In this document: one piece after another, positions 33,838 to 43,607 of the stretch
How the letters are laid out: each line of letters starts with the position of its first letter
Position numbering within the stretch: position 1 is the first letter of the stretch
Assembly: GCA_965197865.1 (NCBI GenBank)
Contig: CBDANZ010000003.1
Span: 248,001 to 312,000 of the forward strand
DNA: 64,000 nt
Reading direction: 5' to 3'
Source of the DNA: CBDANZ01 sp965197865
GTDB lineage: Bacteria > Acidobacteriota > Vicinamibacteria > Vicinamibacterales > CAVVIG01
Notes under the pieces: model-generated
What the model was told of the DNA's origin: nothing
Seen by the model: only the letters and a program-made list of their open reading frames with translations
The model's database searches: none
Translations under genes and position numbers: made by a program

Positions 33838-35842
33838 TCAGTTTACGACCGGAAAGTCGCTCGCCGGGTGCTCCACGAATTCCCAGTCGGCTATAACGAG
33901 ACCAACCTCCTTAGATTGATCAGCGCCGGCCGTGGTGAGCGGCCACGTGCGGCTTATCTCGACTTCCAGCATCATCCATTCCGTGTCGGTAGGTGTCCGC
34001 ACATACCACGTGACGCGAGAGGGAGTCGAGAGAGTGACGTTACCAATGCGCTCATCTCCTCTCCAAATTCGCACCCGCACCGGCTCCGTCGCCAGATCCG
34101 GATGCTCCGCCCAGAATGTCAGTTTCAGATACGGTTCACGCGTCTGGAACACATCCACCGCCCTACGTCCAGTCCAACGAAATCGGGTCGAACTCGATTC
34201 GACAGGTTCGAAAAACCCAAGCGCATAAGGCCGACTGAAACGTACCGCGCGGGCGGGCATCCGCAGATCAGTTCGTGCTGTCTCGAGTGTTCCGACTGCG
34301 AACACGACCCCGATGGCCGCAACAACTGCCCAGTGCCAGCCGAGCGGGTGCCATCCGGTGGCTGCGTCCGGCATCGCGCGGAGCCGGTGGTGCCAAAACA
34401 CGAACGTCCAGAGGGTTGCAAGCGTGGCGACGTGCTGGGTAGGCATGCCGAAAAGCGACGCCATACCCAGGCCCACGATCGCGCCAGCAACTACCACCGC
34501 GCGCACATCTTTATCTTTGCCCTGCCACGAACGCACGAGCGTGATGGCGAGAATCGCGGCAAAGACCACCCAACCGAGACCGCCCAGGATACCAAGCTCG
34601 GCGAGCTGGTGACGGAACCAGTTCTGCGCGTTATCGGGGCCGACAGTCATTGCCGGGCCTAACGCAACCGAAAACTGAGACACCAGCGAATGAAATGCCC
34701 CGACACCTACACCGACCCAGGGATGCTCTCGAATCATCTGGATAGCAGCGAGGCCATGGCCACCGCGCTCCCACAGGTACTTGATGAGCGACTGGTCGAC
34801 GCCCCAACTTCTTTCCAGCGCAAGCTGAACCCGGTCGACCGGCCCACTTGTTCCCGAGCTGCACGTGATGAAGACAAACATCATCGCAGCGATAACGGCG
34901 CCTGAGGCTGCGGACGTGATCCTTGCACGAGCCGACGGCAGTGCCTTCCACACTCCGTACCCGGCGGCAAGCGTCGCACATCCTGCCGCAAGTAGTCCCG
35001 TCCGTGAGCCAGAGCCCCACACGGTCGCCAAAGCAGCAGGAGCAGCGACAATCGCCGTCCACCGAACCGCGCGCCCCGCGCGAAGCGCCGCCGCAACCAG
35101 CGCCGCAATCCACATTGCTGAAATGGTGCCAAAGACGTTGCTATCCTGCATCAAGCCGGCGGCGCGGCCAGTCCCACCGTAAACGGTCGCATTGAATGCG
35201 ACAGGATCGACACTCATTTGGTACAGGCCAACAGCGACCGACGCGAGCACACCTGCGCCAAGCGGCCAGACAACTTGTCGCTCGAACCGTTGCACGTCCT
35301 GACGCTCAAACGTTCCGAACAACGTATCGACCCACAGAATCCCGACCAGCTGCGCTGACGCAACATGGGCAACCCAGTCGGTCACTGCAGGTCGTCTATT
35401 GAAGAGTAAGGGGATCCCAGAAATCTACTTCTCTCAAGACGACGATGGGCCAGCTGACGGCGACGCAGAGCCCGCCGAGTGCCAGGGGCAGCCGCCACGC
35501 GCCTGGCAGTGACCAGCGTCGTAATCGACTCTCGGCAATGACAACGCCGAGTAAGGCAGCTATCCATACCCCGCTCACGCGGTAGTCGAACAGGCCCGTC
35601 AGCGCATTCAGCACGGACGGGAGCGTGCAGGCTGCAAACAAGACAATGGCGCGACCCGCGACCGGATGAAGGAATGAAATCAGCAGCGCTGCGACGAGAG
35701 CGATGGGTTCGGCGAGGCCTCGGCCCCAGTGCGACCATCCACCGAAGAGCGCGTCCCAGGCAACCGCACAGGATCCACTGACGAGGATGACAATCCTGCT
35801 CACCCGGTCGGCATCGAATCGGGCGAAGATGGCCCGAGCCAT
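33838..35842 (-). pseudogene. O-antigen-ligase-like membrane protein, one frameshift
   Basis: The first part (ATG 35842, MARAIFARFDADRVSRIVIL) has about five hydrophobic segments up to PIVVLREVDFWDPLTL, then stops at 35396. The second frame picks up at once with RRPAVTDWVAHVASAQLVGI, further membrane helices, the periplasmic loop with MIREHPWVGVGVGAFHSLVS (the Wzy/WaaL-type motif) and a soluble C-terminal domain to 33838. A one-base indel near 35400 joins the two. Intact homologues would be about 665 residues and polymerise or ligate surface polysaccharide. The gene starts 5 bases after the UDP-sugar dehydrogenase stop. Confidence 0.72.
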
Positions 35843-35847
35843 GTGGC

Positions 35848-37158
35848 TCAAATGCGGAAGACGTGCACTGCGGATATCTTCACCGCGTTTCGCGTGTCGA
35901 CAACGAGCGGCATTCCAGCGATCCGCGCGTAGTCGAACACCGAATGGTCGGTCACAACGACGCCGCAATCGGACGGCGAATCGACCGCGGCGTGAAAGGG
36001 CACCGATTCGAGGTCGTGACCGAGGTGCGTCAGCCGCGGCACATAGGGGTCGGTGTAGCTGACAAGGGCACCGCGCCGCGCCAGCAGCTCGAGGATATCC
36101 AGGGCTGGCGATTCGCGCACGTCGCCGACATCCTTCTTGTAGGCGACACCAAATAGATGAATCCGCGACCCGTTGATGGGCTTCTTGATCGTGTTCAACG
36201 CGTCCGCAATGCGCTGGACGACGTACTCGGGCATTCCTGCATTGACGTGTCCCGCCAGCTCGATGAAACGGCTCTCGAAGCCATTCTGCCGCGCCTTCCA
36301 GCTCAAATAGAACGGATCGACCGGGATACAGTGGCCTCCAAGCCCGGGTCCGGGATAGAAAGCCATGAAGCCGAATGGCTTGGTCTTCGCTGCATCGATC
36401 ACCTCCCAGACGTTGAGGTCCATCTCGTGGCACATCAACGCGAGCTCGTTGACCAGGCCCATGTTGACGGCTCGGAAGGTATTCTCGAGCAACTTCACCA
36501 TTTCGGCCACGCGGGCAGACGAGACGGGGATGGTCTTGGAGACGACCTGATCGTAGAGCGTGCACGCGGCGCGGGTCGATGCGGCGTCCAACCCGCCGAT
36601 GACTTTGGGAATATTGCCGGTGTTCCACCTGGCATTGCCCGGATCGACGCGATCGGGAGAGAACGCCACATAGAAATCGGCGCCGGCCTTGAGGCCGCCA
36701 ACCTCGAGCATCGGCTGCAGCACTTCGTCCGTCGTCCCCGGATAGGTGGTCGACTCGAGAATGACGAGCTGGCCGGGACGCAACGACGCCGCAACGGCTT
36801 CGACGGCCTTGACCACGTACGAGAGGTCGGGATCCTTGGTCTTCCTGAGCGGCGTCGGCACGCAGATGTCGATGGCGTCCATGGCGCCAAGCTGGCGCAT
36901 GTCGGCCGTCGCACGAAGCCGCCCCGCCTTGACTACCTCCGCCAGGTCGGCGTCGGGAACGTCGGGGATGTAGTTCTTCCCCGCGTTGATCTGCTCGACT
37001 TTCGACTCGTCGATGTCAAACCCGGTGACGTCGAATCCAGCGCGCGCGAACTCAACGGCTAGCGGCAGGCCGACATAGCCGAGGCCGATAACGCCGACCT
37101 TCACCTGCCTGGCGCGAATGCGGTCGAGGATGACGATTGGGGAAGGTTCAGGGTTCAA
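35848..37158 (-). CDS. UDP-sugar dehydrogenase (WbpA/UDP-N-acetylglucosamine dehydrogenase-like)
   Basis: The three-domain nucleotide-sugar dehydrogenase has VGVIGLGYVGLPLAVEFARA (NAD site), VILESTTYPGTTDE, NTFRAVNMGLVNELALMCHE and PGPGLGGHCIPVDPFYLSWK with the catalytic Cys in GGHCIP, and an LFGVAYKKDVGDVRESPA C-terminal domain. It makes a UDP-uronic acid for surface polysaccharide. The start is uncertain: the TTG at 37158 lies in a heptamer repeat tract; a GTG near 37107 (VKVGVIG) is the alternative. A much longer ORF upstream overlaps gmd and is not real. Confidence 0.88.
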   Translation of the reverse strand: MNPEPSPIVILDRIRARQVKVGVIGLGYVGLPLAVEFARAGFDVTGFDIDESKVEQINAGKNYIPDVPDADLAEVVKAGRLRATADMRQLGAMDAIDICVPTPLRKTKDPDLSYVVKAVEAVAASLRPGQLVILESTTYPGTTDEVLQPMLEVGGLKAGADFYVAFSPDRVDPGNARWNTGNIPKVIGGLDAASTRAACTLYDQVVSKTIPVSSARVAEMVKLLENTFRAVNMGLVNELALMCHEMDLNVWEVIDAAKTKPFGFMAFYPGPGLGGHCIPVDPFYLSWKARQNGFESRFIELAGHVNAGMPEYVVQRIADALNTIKKPINGSRIHLFGVAYKKDVGDVRESPALDILELLARRGALVSYTDPYVPRLTHLGHDLESVPFHAAVDSPSDCGVVVTDHSVFDYARIAGMPLVVDTRNAVKISAVHVFRI

Positions 37159-37183
37159 GGTTCTGGGTTCAAGGTTCGGAGTT
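37145..37183. repeat. Heptamer-phased repeat GGTTCNN between gmd and the dehydrogenase
   Basis: GGTT recurs exactly every 7 bases at 37145, 37152, 37159, 37166 and 37173, the two variable bases of each unit being AG, AA, TG, AA and GG. It separates gmd from the dehydrogenase gene and contains the likely TTG start of the latter. Confidence 0.75.
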
Positions 37184-38174
37184 AACGCACCGGAACGCGT
37201 GCGGCGGCAGAGGTCGCGGTCAGGCGCTCGAGGTCGGCGTCGACCATCATCTCGATGAGCGGCTTGAACTCCACCTCCGGCCGCCAGCCGACCTCGGCCC
37301 TCGCTTTCGATGCGTCGCCGAGCAGGTGATCCACCTCGGCCGGCCGGAGCAGCTCCGGATCGACGCGCACATGCTTCTGCCAGTCGAGGCCGACACGGCC
37401 GAACGCGACCTCGACGACGTCGCGCACCGAGTGCTTCACGCCGGTGGCAATCACGTAGTCGACGGCACGATCCTGCTGCAGCATCAGCCATATGGCGCGG
37501 ACGTAGTCGCCGGCAAAGCCCCAGTCGCGCTCCGCGTCCAAATTGCCGATCGACAGGGTATCGGCGAGCCCAAGCTTGATGCGGGCGACCCCGTCCGACA
37601 CCTTGCGCGTGACGAACTCGAGGCCGCGCCTTGGCGACTCGTGATTGAAGAGCATCCCCGAGACGGCGAACAGGCCGTAGCTTTCGCGGTAGTTGACCGT
37701 GATGTAGTGCGCGAACACCTTGGAGACGCCGTACGGGCTGCGCGGGTAGAAGGGCGTCACCTCGGTCTGAGGCACCTCGCGCACCTTGCCGAACATCTCG
37801 CTCGACGAGGCCTGGTAGAACTTGATCGAGGAATCCACACGGCGAATCACGTCGAGCAGGCGCGTGACGCCGAGCGAGTTGAACTCGCCAGTCAGCATCG
37901 GCTGATCCCACGACGCCGGCACGAACGACATCGCCGCCAGGTTATAGATCTCGTGCGGCCGCACCTCGTCGACCAGCCGTAGCAGTGAGAGCTGATCGAG
38001 AAGATCGGCCGGCTTGAGGGTGAGGCGATCCAGCAGATGCTCGATGCGCCAGGTGTTCGGCGCGCTCAAGCGGCGGACCATCCCAACGACCTCGTACCCC
38101 TTGGCGAGCAGCAGCTCGGCAAGGTACGAGCCGTCCTGGCCGCTAATGCCGGTGATCAGCGCCCGCTTGGCCAT
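37182..38174 (-). CDS. gmd: GDP-mannose 4,6-dehydratase
   Basis: The 330-residue extended SDR begins MAKRALITGISGQDGSYLAE, the diagnostic GDP-mannose dehydratase start, followed by LAAMSFVPASWDQP, FYQASSSEMFGKVREVPQTE, SPYGVSKVFAHYITVNYRES (Tyr-x3-Lys), LFNHESPRRG and DWGFAGDYVRAIWLMLQQD. It converts GDP-mannose to GDP-4-keto-6-deoxymannose for fucose, rhamnose or related sugars. The frame is intact. It is the first intact gene of the upper glycan segment. Confidence 0.93.
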   Translation of the reverse strand: MAKRALITGISGQDGSYLAELLLAKGYEVVGMVRRLSAPNTWRIEHLLDRLTLKPADLLDQLSLLRLVDEVRPHEIYNLAAMSFVPASWDQPMLTGEFNSLGVTRLLDVIRRVDSSIKFYQASSSEMFGKVREVPQTEVTPFYPRSPYGVSKVFAHYITVNYRESYGLFAVSGMLFNHESPRRGLEFVTRKVSDGVARIKLGLADTLSIGNLDAERDWGFAGDYVRAIWLMLQQDRAVDYVIATGVKHSVRDVVEVAFGRVGLDWQKHVRVDPELLRPAEVDHLLGDASKARAEVGWRPEVEFKPLIEMMVDADLERLTATSAAARVPVR

Positions 38175-38289
38175 AAAAGAGTCATGTGGTGGGAAGAACT
38201 GCTCGATTGTACGGGCCGGATCCCTGTCGGCTCGGTTCCAGCCGTGTCGGCCTCGGCCAGCGAACGTGCGCCTTCGGATGCTGGGTCCA

Positions 38290-38960
38290 CGTGCGTATCA
38301 TAGCCTTGGAGCGCGGCGCCAGTCGGCGGCCGAGAAAACGAATGCGCCCACTACCGCCAGGGCCGATCCGGCGACGCCGAAGTCTGCCACAAAGTGTCCG
38401 CCGTAGTAGTACAGCTGGGGCAGCCTCGGCGCCGGCGTGTCCCCCGGCATTAGTGATACATCTCAGCGGCGACGCCGTTCAGGAACCCAGGGATATCGAG
38501 AAGGCTGTACGGCACGGCGACGAGAAACGCGGCCGCCATGGCCCCAATCGCGGCACAGGAGGCCGCAATTCTGTGTCCCGGCTTGATGTAGAGCGCAATG
38601 CCCAGAAGAACCGGCGCGATGGCCAGCGCTAGCGTGTACTTGCTGCCTGCCGCCAATCCTGCAAGCAGACCCGGGACGACGGCAGATCGGTAGATCGAAG
38701 GCTCCTTCGTTCCCCGTAGGCACGCGGCCAGCGCCAGCACGACGAAGCAGGCGCCGACGATATCGACGTTCAGGTAGCCCCAGGAGTGGAAGAATGAAGA
38801 GCGGCGAGGCGGCCAGCGCGAGCGGAGCGAGGAAGATTGTCGCTGGCGCGCGCAGGGTCAGATAGGCGGCAAGGCCTGTGGCGGCCAGCGCGGCCACCGA
38901 CAGCAAGGCAAAGAGCCGTCTGGCTCCCTGCACGGCCCGCGGGGTGTACTAGTACGGAAA
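38290..38960 (-). pseudogene. Membrane glycosyltransferase (GT-C/PMT-like), multiply frameshifted
   Basis: Three frames carry pieces of one protein: RRLFALLSVAALAATGLAAY and LALAASPLFILPLLG; then LALAACLRGTKEPSIYRSAV, LAAGSKYTLALAIAPVLLGI and VAVPYSLLDIPGFLNGVAAE; then LPQLYYYGGHFVADFGVAGS. Indels near 38785 and 38450 separate them. The N-terminus is missing; the region to the right is occupied by an IS110 remnant. Confidence 0.65.
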
Positions 38961-39066
38961 ACCGACGCTGCCAATTCGTGACTATTTCGCCGGGCAACAC
39001 GTTTCTCCCTCCTCGAACCCGAATTCCTGCGATGGCACTGACGCCCCTATATGTCAAGACACGCGT

Positions 39067-40060
39067 TCAGGCGGCCTGGATGAGCTCTTGGCGAGCGCGA
39101 AAATCGGTCATGACTCGCTGGTAGATCTCGCGAGCGAGAAAACGTTTCAGGCACCGGATGATCTCCCGTTTGGTTCGGCCGTCCGCCGTGCGGCGTGCGA
39201 CGTAATCAACGGTCGGCTGATGGTACCGCATGCGGACGATGACGGCGCGATAAAGGGCGGCGTTGGCTTGGCGGTGGCCGCCCCGATTGAGCCGGTGCCG
39301 GCCGGTGGTCATCCCGGACGAGGCCGGGAGCGGACACGCACCGCAGAGCTTCGCGAAGGCGGCTTCCGAACGAATCCGGTCGGGATTGTCGCCGAAGACG
39401 ATCAGCAGTTCGGCCGCGGTGTGGGCGCCCACACCGAAGCCCTCACGGAGGGTCGGTGATGTTTCGGTCGTGAGGCGCGCGAGGTGCTGGTCGTGTATCG
39501 CCATTTCCTCGGTGAGAGCCATCCAGCGGCGGGCGAGGGCCCGGAGGGTGTACTTGGCGGACGCGGTGGGCGTGTCGATGGGGCCCGGTCGGAGTCCGGC
39601 GCAGCGCGTGAGCAGGCCGTGATCGGTGAGGGCGTGGAGGGCTTCTCGCAGTGCCGGCGGGGCGTGCACGACGATCTGCTTCAGCGTGTTCATCGCCGTG
39701 GTGCGCGCCTTCACTGCGGTGTCCCGCGTGATCTTCAGCTGGCGCATCATCTCGACGGCACCGTCCGCGGTCTTCGGGATGGCCGTCGACTGCCCCGCCA
39801 GTACGGACCGCGCGGCGCACCGCACGTGCCAGGCCGGCGCCATAGCTGCCGGTGCCTTCGATGCCGAACGCGTCAATCCGCCCGTGGGTCTCGGCCCACG
39901 TGATCAGCGCCTGGTAGCCGCCCGAATCAACAACGAACGCGTGATCGCGGAGACGGATCCCCCAGCTGTCAATCGCCACCGCGACGTGGACGTGCTTATG
40001 CGTATCAACACCGACGATCACCGTCCGCGCATCAGGCGGCGTGGGTATGCGGTTGGTCAC
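39067..40060 (-). pseudogene. IS110-family transposase with an internal deletion
   Basis: The N-terminal RuvC-like part (VIVGVDTHKHVHVAVAIDSW, IDAFGIEGTGSYGAGLAR) starts at a GTG with GAGGAGG upstream. Near 39850 about 35 codons that normally carry the next catalytic residues and a KSDPLDAE-like motif are missing and the frame shifts. The C-terminal part (LAGQSTAIPKTADGAVEMMR, LREGFGVGAHTAAELLIVFG, FAKLCGACPLPASSGMTTGR) follows in another frame to 39067. The element is dead. Confidence 0.82.
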
Positions 40061-40490
40061 AGGTATACCTCCTCGGGTTGCGGCCCGAGCTGGCCCGGGT
40101 GGGCGGACAGGACTGTGACGGGCCGTGGGTGCAGCAGGCCCCTATGGGGTCACGGCCCATCCGGTCAGCTGGCCGCCGTACGAGTGGCCGGTGGGCGATG
40201 ACCGACAGATCAGTAGCCAGGACCAAAGGTCAGTCAAGTTACGGGTCAGGCCACCGCTCACCGGCACCCACCGGTGTCACAAAGCGACCCCGACAGGCAG
40301 GGGGATCATGCTCACAGTCAAGTTGCTGGCAAACACCCCAAGACCTACACACACTTGGGCCGGCGGTACATCTGCGGGAACACGTGAACCTCTATTGGGG
40401 CATTCGCTCTGTGGTCGCCCAGCACAGCGTGGGATCGGTGGTGGGAGAACGGTTCGGATGTGACGATCAAGACTTGCATCGTCGCCGCCT
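40061..40490 (-). ncRNA. Non-coding left end of the IS110 remnant (bridge-RNA region, candidate)
   Basis: About 430 bases upstream of the transposase start carry no ORF of interest. In IS110-group elements the long non-coding end upstream of the transposase encodes the bridge RNA that selects donor and target DNA. The stretch is rich in short inverted repeats, such as GGGTGCCGGTGAGCGGT with its neighbours. I cannot fold it here, so the call rests on position only. Confidence 0.3.
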
Positions 40491-40556
40491 AATATGAGAC
40501 CGATGCACGCGTGTTCGGCGTCAGACCAAAGTGGACCACGTGAGGCCGTGAGTTAA

Positions 40557-42035
40557 CAGTCTGTGTTTAAACCCTGCGATTCACGCGGCGACGGGTAGCA
40601 GCTCAAAACAATGACGCGGCGACGACCCCGGCGATCGATCAACGAATCTTGGTTCATGGTTCCCCCAGAGAGCGCCGAGGCGCGCCCATACGGCGATGAA
40701 GACAGCCAAGACGCCTGCGGCGCGGCCCTGCAAGCGCCGTGGCGTGCCGATGCCGAGGCACTGGCGCATCGCGAGCCCCAAGTTGAAGCCGCCGCCATGA
40801 ATCAGTAGACGCTTCAAGATGTTGTCGTGTCCCCGCAAGTGCGTGCGTCGCATCCCGCCGGTCTCATAGAGGTGGGCAAACGATCGCTCGGCGAGTTCCG
40901 CCCGTCGCCGCCGCAAGCGTCGCCCGCGGGCGCCCCGGAGACGGCGGCGATTCCCATGGACGGGCGCGTACGCATCCGGCGCGTCGGACCAATCGCGCCG
41001 GCCACGGTCGGGTTCCGAAATGTACGACCGCAGGCCCACCGCAGCCAGGTCTACCATCGTCTCGTTGCTGTGATAGCCCTTGTCCGCGACGATGTCCTCC
41101 AACCTCCCGCGCGTCGGTCGTCGCGTGCGCGGCTTCCACCTGTTCGGCCGCCGTGATCGCCGTCGTGACAAGCGTCCTCGTGTCGCCCTGATCGGCGCCC
41201 TGCACCGTCACCGCGACCAACGCGCCGCTCTCCAGATCGATCGCATGCTCGGCTTTGTGCGCCAAGTGCGTCTGGCCGTCTTTCATTTTCGCGACCTTCG
41301 CGTCAGGATCACTGGGGCTGGTCCACTCGCTGTTCGAGGTTTTCTTCTTCCGCGTGCGATCAAACCGCGCCAAGACTTCGCGCGTCGGCGTCTTGATCCC
41401 CGAGGCGGCGGCGAGGCGGGTCAGATACGCCTGGTAGGCTTCCCCCGTGTCCCGGCGCACGATACTCCGCATGGCGGCGTTGGCCTCCAACGTCGTCGCG
41501 TCGATCGCGATCGTCCGGCCCTTCAACAGGCCGGCGGCCGCCAGGCGCTGCTGGACCCACGTGAACACCGCCCGGTGCGTCTCCACATCGATCACGCGGC
41601 GGGTGCGCGAAATCGTCGAGTGATCCGGGGCCGCCTCCTCCAGCCCGAGTCGCAGGAAGCTCCGCACCGCCAGCGAGTCCGCCGCACGCCATGCGATGCC
41701 GCGCTCCGAATCGATGCCTTCGAAGTACCCAACCAGCAACAAGCGGAAGTAGCGACCGGGCGCCAGACTCGGGCGGCCCAACACCGGCGCGTAGAAGGAT
41801 CGACAGGCGTCTTCCACGAAGGTGTCGAAGCCGTCGGCATCCAGCAACGCATTCAAGCGCGTGTAGAACGGATGCCCAGGCGAGACCGGCAGATCCGACG
41901 CGGCAATCCACAACGGAGGTTGTTCGGGGTCGCGGGTGCCCATGGCCATGCGCCACAGTGTAAGGAGCGGGATCGATCCTGTCGATCCCCTCGCCAATAA
42001 CAAGGGGCTGCTCGATCGACTTTCACCACGGGCTG
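40557..42035 (-). mobile_element. IS1182-like insertion sequence flanked by TTAA
   Basis: The element is 1479 bp. Its ends are CAGTCTGTGTTTAAA on the left and, on the other strand, CAGCCCGTGGTGAAAGTC on the right (imperfect terminal inverted repeats). TTAA is present at both ends (40553-40556 and 42036-42039) as a 4-bp target duplication. The right-end repeat matches the MITE terminus at 17 of 18 bases. The right TTAA overlaps the first bases of the neighbouring IS3 element. Confidence 0.8.
40581..41949 (-). pseudogene. IS1182-like DDE transposase, one frameshift
   Basis: The first frame, from the ATG at 41949, has the DUF772-type N-terminus (LLLVGYFEGIDSERGIAWRA, SFLRLGLEEAAPDHSTISRT), the first catalytic Asp in IAIDATTLEANAAM, and HLAHKAEHAIDLESGALVAV. 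Near 41105 a one-base indel shifts to the second frame, which carries DIVADKGYHSNETMVDLAAV (the second Asp) and RSFAHLYETGGMRRTHLRGH with the final Glu region, to a TAA at 40581. The termini are intact, so only the transposase is damaged. Confidence 0.8.
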
Positions 42036-42037
42036 TT

Positions 42038-43439
42038 AAGAGACACTTTCCTGCCAGGGGAGGAGGGTCCCCATGGTGAAGGCAGGATCGACGGAGAAGG
42101 TGGTTCGAGAGATTCGGCGGCGCACCCGCCGGAAGTTCTCGGCCGAAGAAAAGATTCGGATCGTCTTGGAGGGGCTGCGCGGGGAAGAGAGCCTCGCGGC
42201 GCTCTGCGGCCGCGAAGGCCTGGCGCCGAATCTGTACGACCGCTGGAGCAAGGAGTTCCTCGAGGCCGGCAAGAAACGGCTGCTGGGCGATACGGCGCGC
42301 GAAGCGACGTCAACGGAAGTCCAAGACCTGCGCCGCCAGAACAGCCAGCTCAAGCAGGTCGTAGCCGAGACCGTGCTCGAGAATCGCATACTTAAAAAAA
42401 GTCTCGTGGCGTCCGACTCGGGGGACGATACGTGCGACTGACGGCACCTGAGAAACGCGAGGTCATCCGCCTCGTCGAGGACTCGGATCTGTCCGCACGG
42501 CGCACGCTGCGGCAACTCGGCGTGCACCGGTCCACGTTCTACGGGTGGTATCGCCGGTACACGAGGGCCGGCCCGGCGGGCTTGGCACCCGCACCGTCGG
42601 CCGGGCGCCGGCACTGGAATCGCATCCCCCCGCGCGTCCGCGGGCGGGTGGTCGCGGCGGCGTTGGCCGATCCCGAGAAATCCCCCCGCGAGCTCGCCTG
42701 GCAGTTCACGGATCGGGAGGCCCACGTTCTCTCGGAATCCAGCGTGTATCGCATCCTCCGCGCCGAGGACCTGATCACGAGTCCGGCCTACGTGGTGCTC
42801 TCGGCGGGCAAGACCTTCGCGCATCCGACGCATCGGCCCAACGAACTCTGGCAAACCGACTTCACGTACCGGCAGGTCGTCGGCTGGGGCTGGTACTACC
42901 TGTCGACGGTGCTCGACGACTACTCGCGCTACATCCTCGCGTGGACGCTGCGGACGTCAAGGCAGGCGTCGGATGTCACCGAGACGCTCGACCTCGCCCG
43001 GGCCCAGGCCGGCGTGGACCGCGTGCGGGTCGTCCATCGGCCGCGCCTGCTCAGCGATAACGGCCCCTGCTATGTTTCGCAGGAACTCGCGGACTACCTG
43101 GACACGCACGGTCTGACGCACACACGGGGTGCGCCGTATCACCCGATGACGCAGGGGAAGATCGAACGCTATCACCGGTCGATGAAGAACGTCGTGAAGC
43201 TCGAGAAGTACTTCCGCCCGGGGGACCTCGAACGCGCTCTGGCAGGCTTCGTGGACGCGTACAATCACCGGCGCTATCATGAGTCCCTGGACAACGTCAC
43301 GCCCGCCGACGTCTACCACGGGCGGCGGCCAGCGATCCTGGCCCGTCGGGAGCCGATCAAGCAGCGGACGTTAACCGCACGACGGCGAGAGAATCTGAGG
43401 ACGCCGCATCACGCGGCACAACGGCGGGAAGTGTCTCTT
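42038..43439 (+). mobile_element. IS3-family insertion sequence
   Basis: AAGAGACACTT at 42038 and its complement AAGTGTCTCTT at 43429-43439 are the terminal inverted repeats (about 1.4 kb). Two overlapping transposase frames lie inside. The orfB stop lies 33 bases beyond the right repeat, which is unusual. The left repeat abuts the IS1182-like element, so the two insertions are nested or adjacent. Confidence 0.78.
42073..42441 (+). CDS. IS3-family transposase OrfA
   Basis: The 122-residue protein has an HTH_8-type DNA-binding region (RRKFSAEEKIRIVLEGLRGE, ALCGREGLAPNLYDRWSKEF) and a leucine-zipper tail (DLRRQNSQLKQVVAETVLEN). An ATG with AGGGGAGGAGG upstream supports the start. Near the end a run of seven A residues (42394-42400) followed by G is a candidate slippage site for -1 frameshifting into orfB, whose frame is open back to that point. 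Confidence 0.88.
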   Translation: MVKAGSTEKVVREIRRRTRRKFSAEEKIRIVLEGLRGEESLAALCGREGLAPNLYDRWSKEFLEAGKKRLLGDTAREATSTEVQDLRRQNSQLKQVVAETVLENRILKKSLVASDSGDDTCD

Positions 43440-43472
43440 CCCAAACAGCCTCAGTGGTCCGGATTGGTTTGA
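42432..43472 (+). CDS. IS3-family transposase OrfB (DDE integrase core)
   Basis: The 346-residue protein has an HTH part (ARRTLRQLGVHRSTFYGWYR) and an rve core with Asp in NELWQTDFTYRQVVGWGWYY, Asp in RLLSDNGPCYVSQELADYLD and Glu in PMTQGKIERYHRSMKNVVKL, then YNHRRYHESLDNVTPADVYH. It lies in the -1 frame relative to OrfA and overlaps it by 10 bases, so an OrfAB fusion is likely the active transposase. The frame is intact. The last 11 codons lie outside the right terminal repeat. Confidence 0.88.
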   Translation: MRLTAPEKREVIRLVEDSDLSARRTLRQLGVHRSTFYGWYRRYTRAGPAGLAPAPSAGRRHWNRIPPRVRGRVVAAALADPEKSPRELAWQFTDREAHVLSESSVYRILRAEDLITSPAYVVLSAGKTFAHPTHRPNELWQTDFTYRQVVGWGWYYLSTVLDDYSRYILAWTLRTSRQASDVTETLDLARAQAGVDRVRVVHRPRLLSDNGPCYVSQELADYLDTHGLTHTRGAPYHPMTQGKIERYHRSMKNVVKLEKYFRPGDLERALAGFVDAYNHRRYHESLDNVTPADVYHGRRPAILARREPIKQRTLTARRRENLRTPHHAAQRREVSLPKQPQWSGLV

Positions 43473-43607
43473 CGACGTACACCGTTCTCATTTTCGCGTG
43501 GTAGCAACAACCTGTATTGCTGCCCACATTCGTGGGGATCTGGTACGGTCCGGCGCTACACCACAGTGAGAACGGTTCTAGACCGGAGGGAGTCGTCGCA
43601 TCAATCG

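Noticed and set aside
35396..36628. A 410-residue minus-strand ORF overlapping the UDP-sugar dehydrogenase
   Set aside because: Only its last 148 codons (from the ATG at 35842) are protein-like and belong to the O-antigen-ligase gene; the rest is a shadow of the dehydrogenase.
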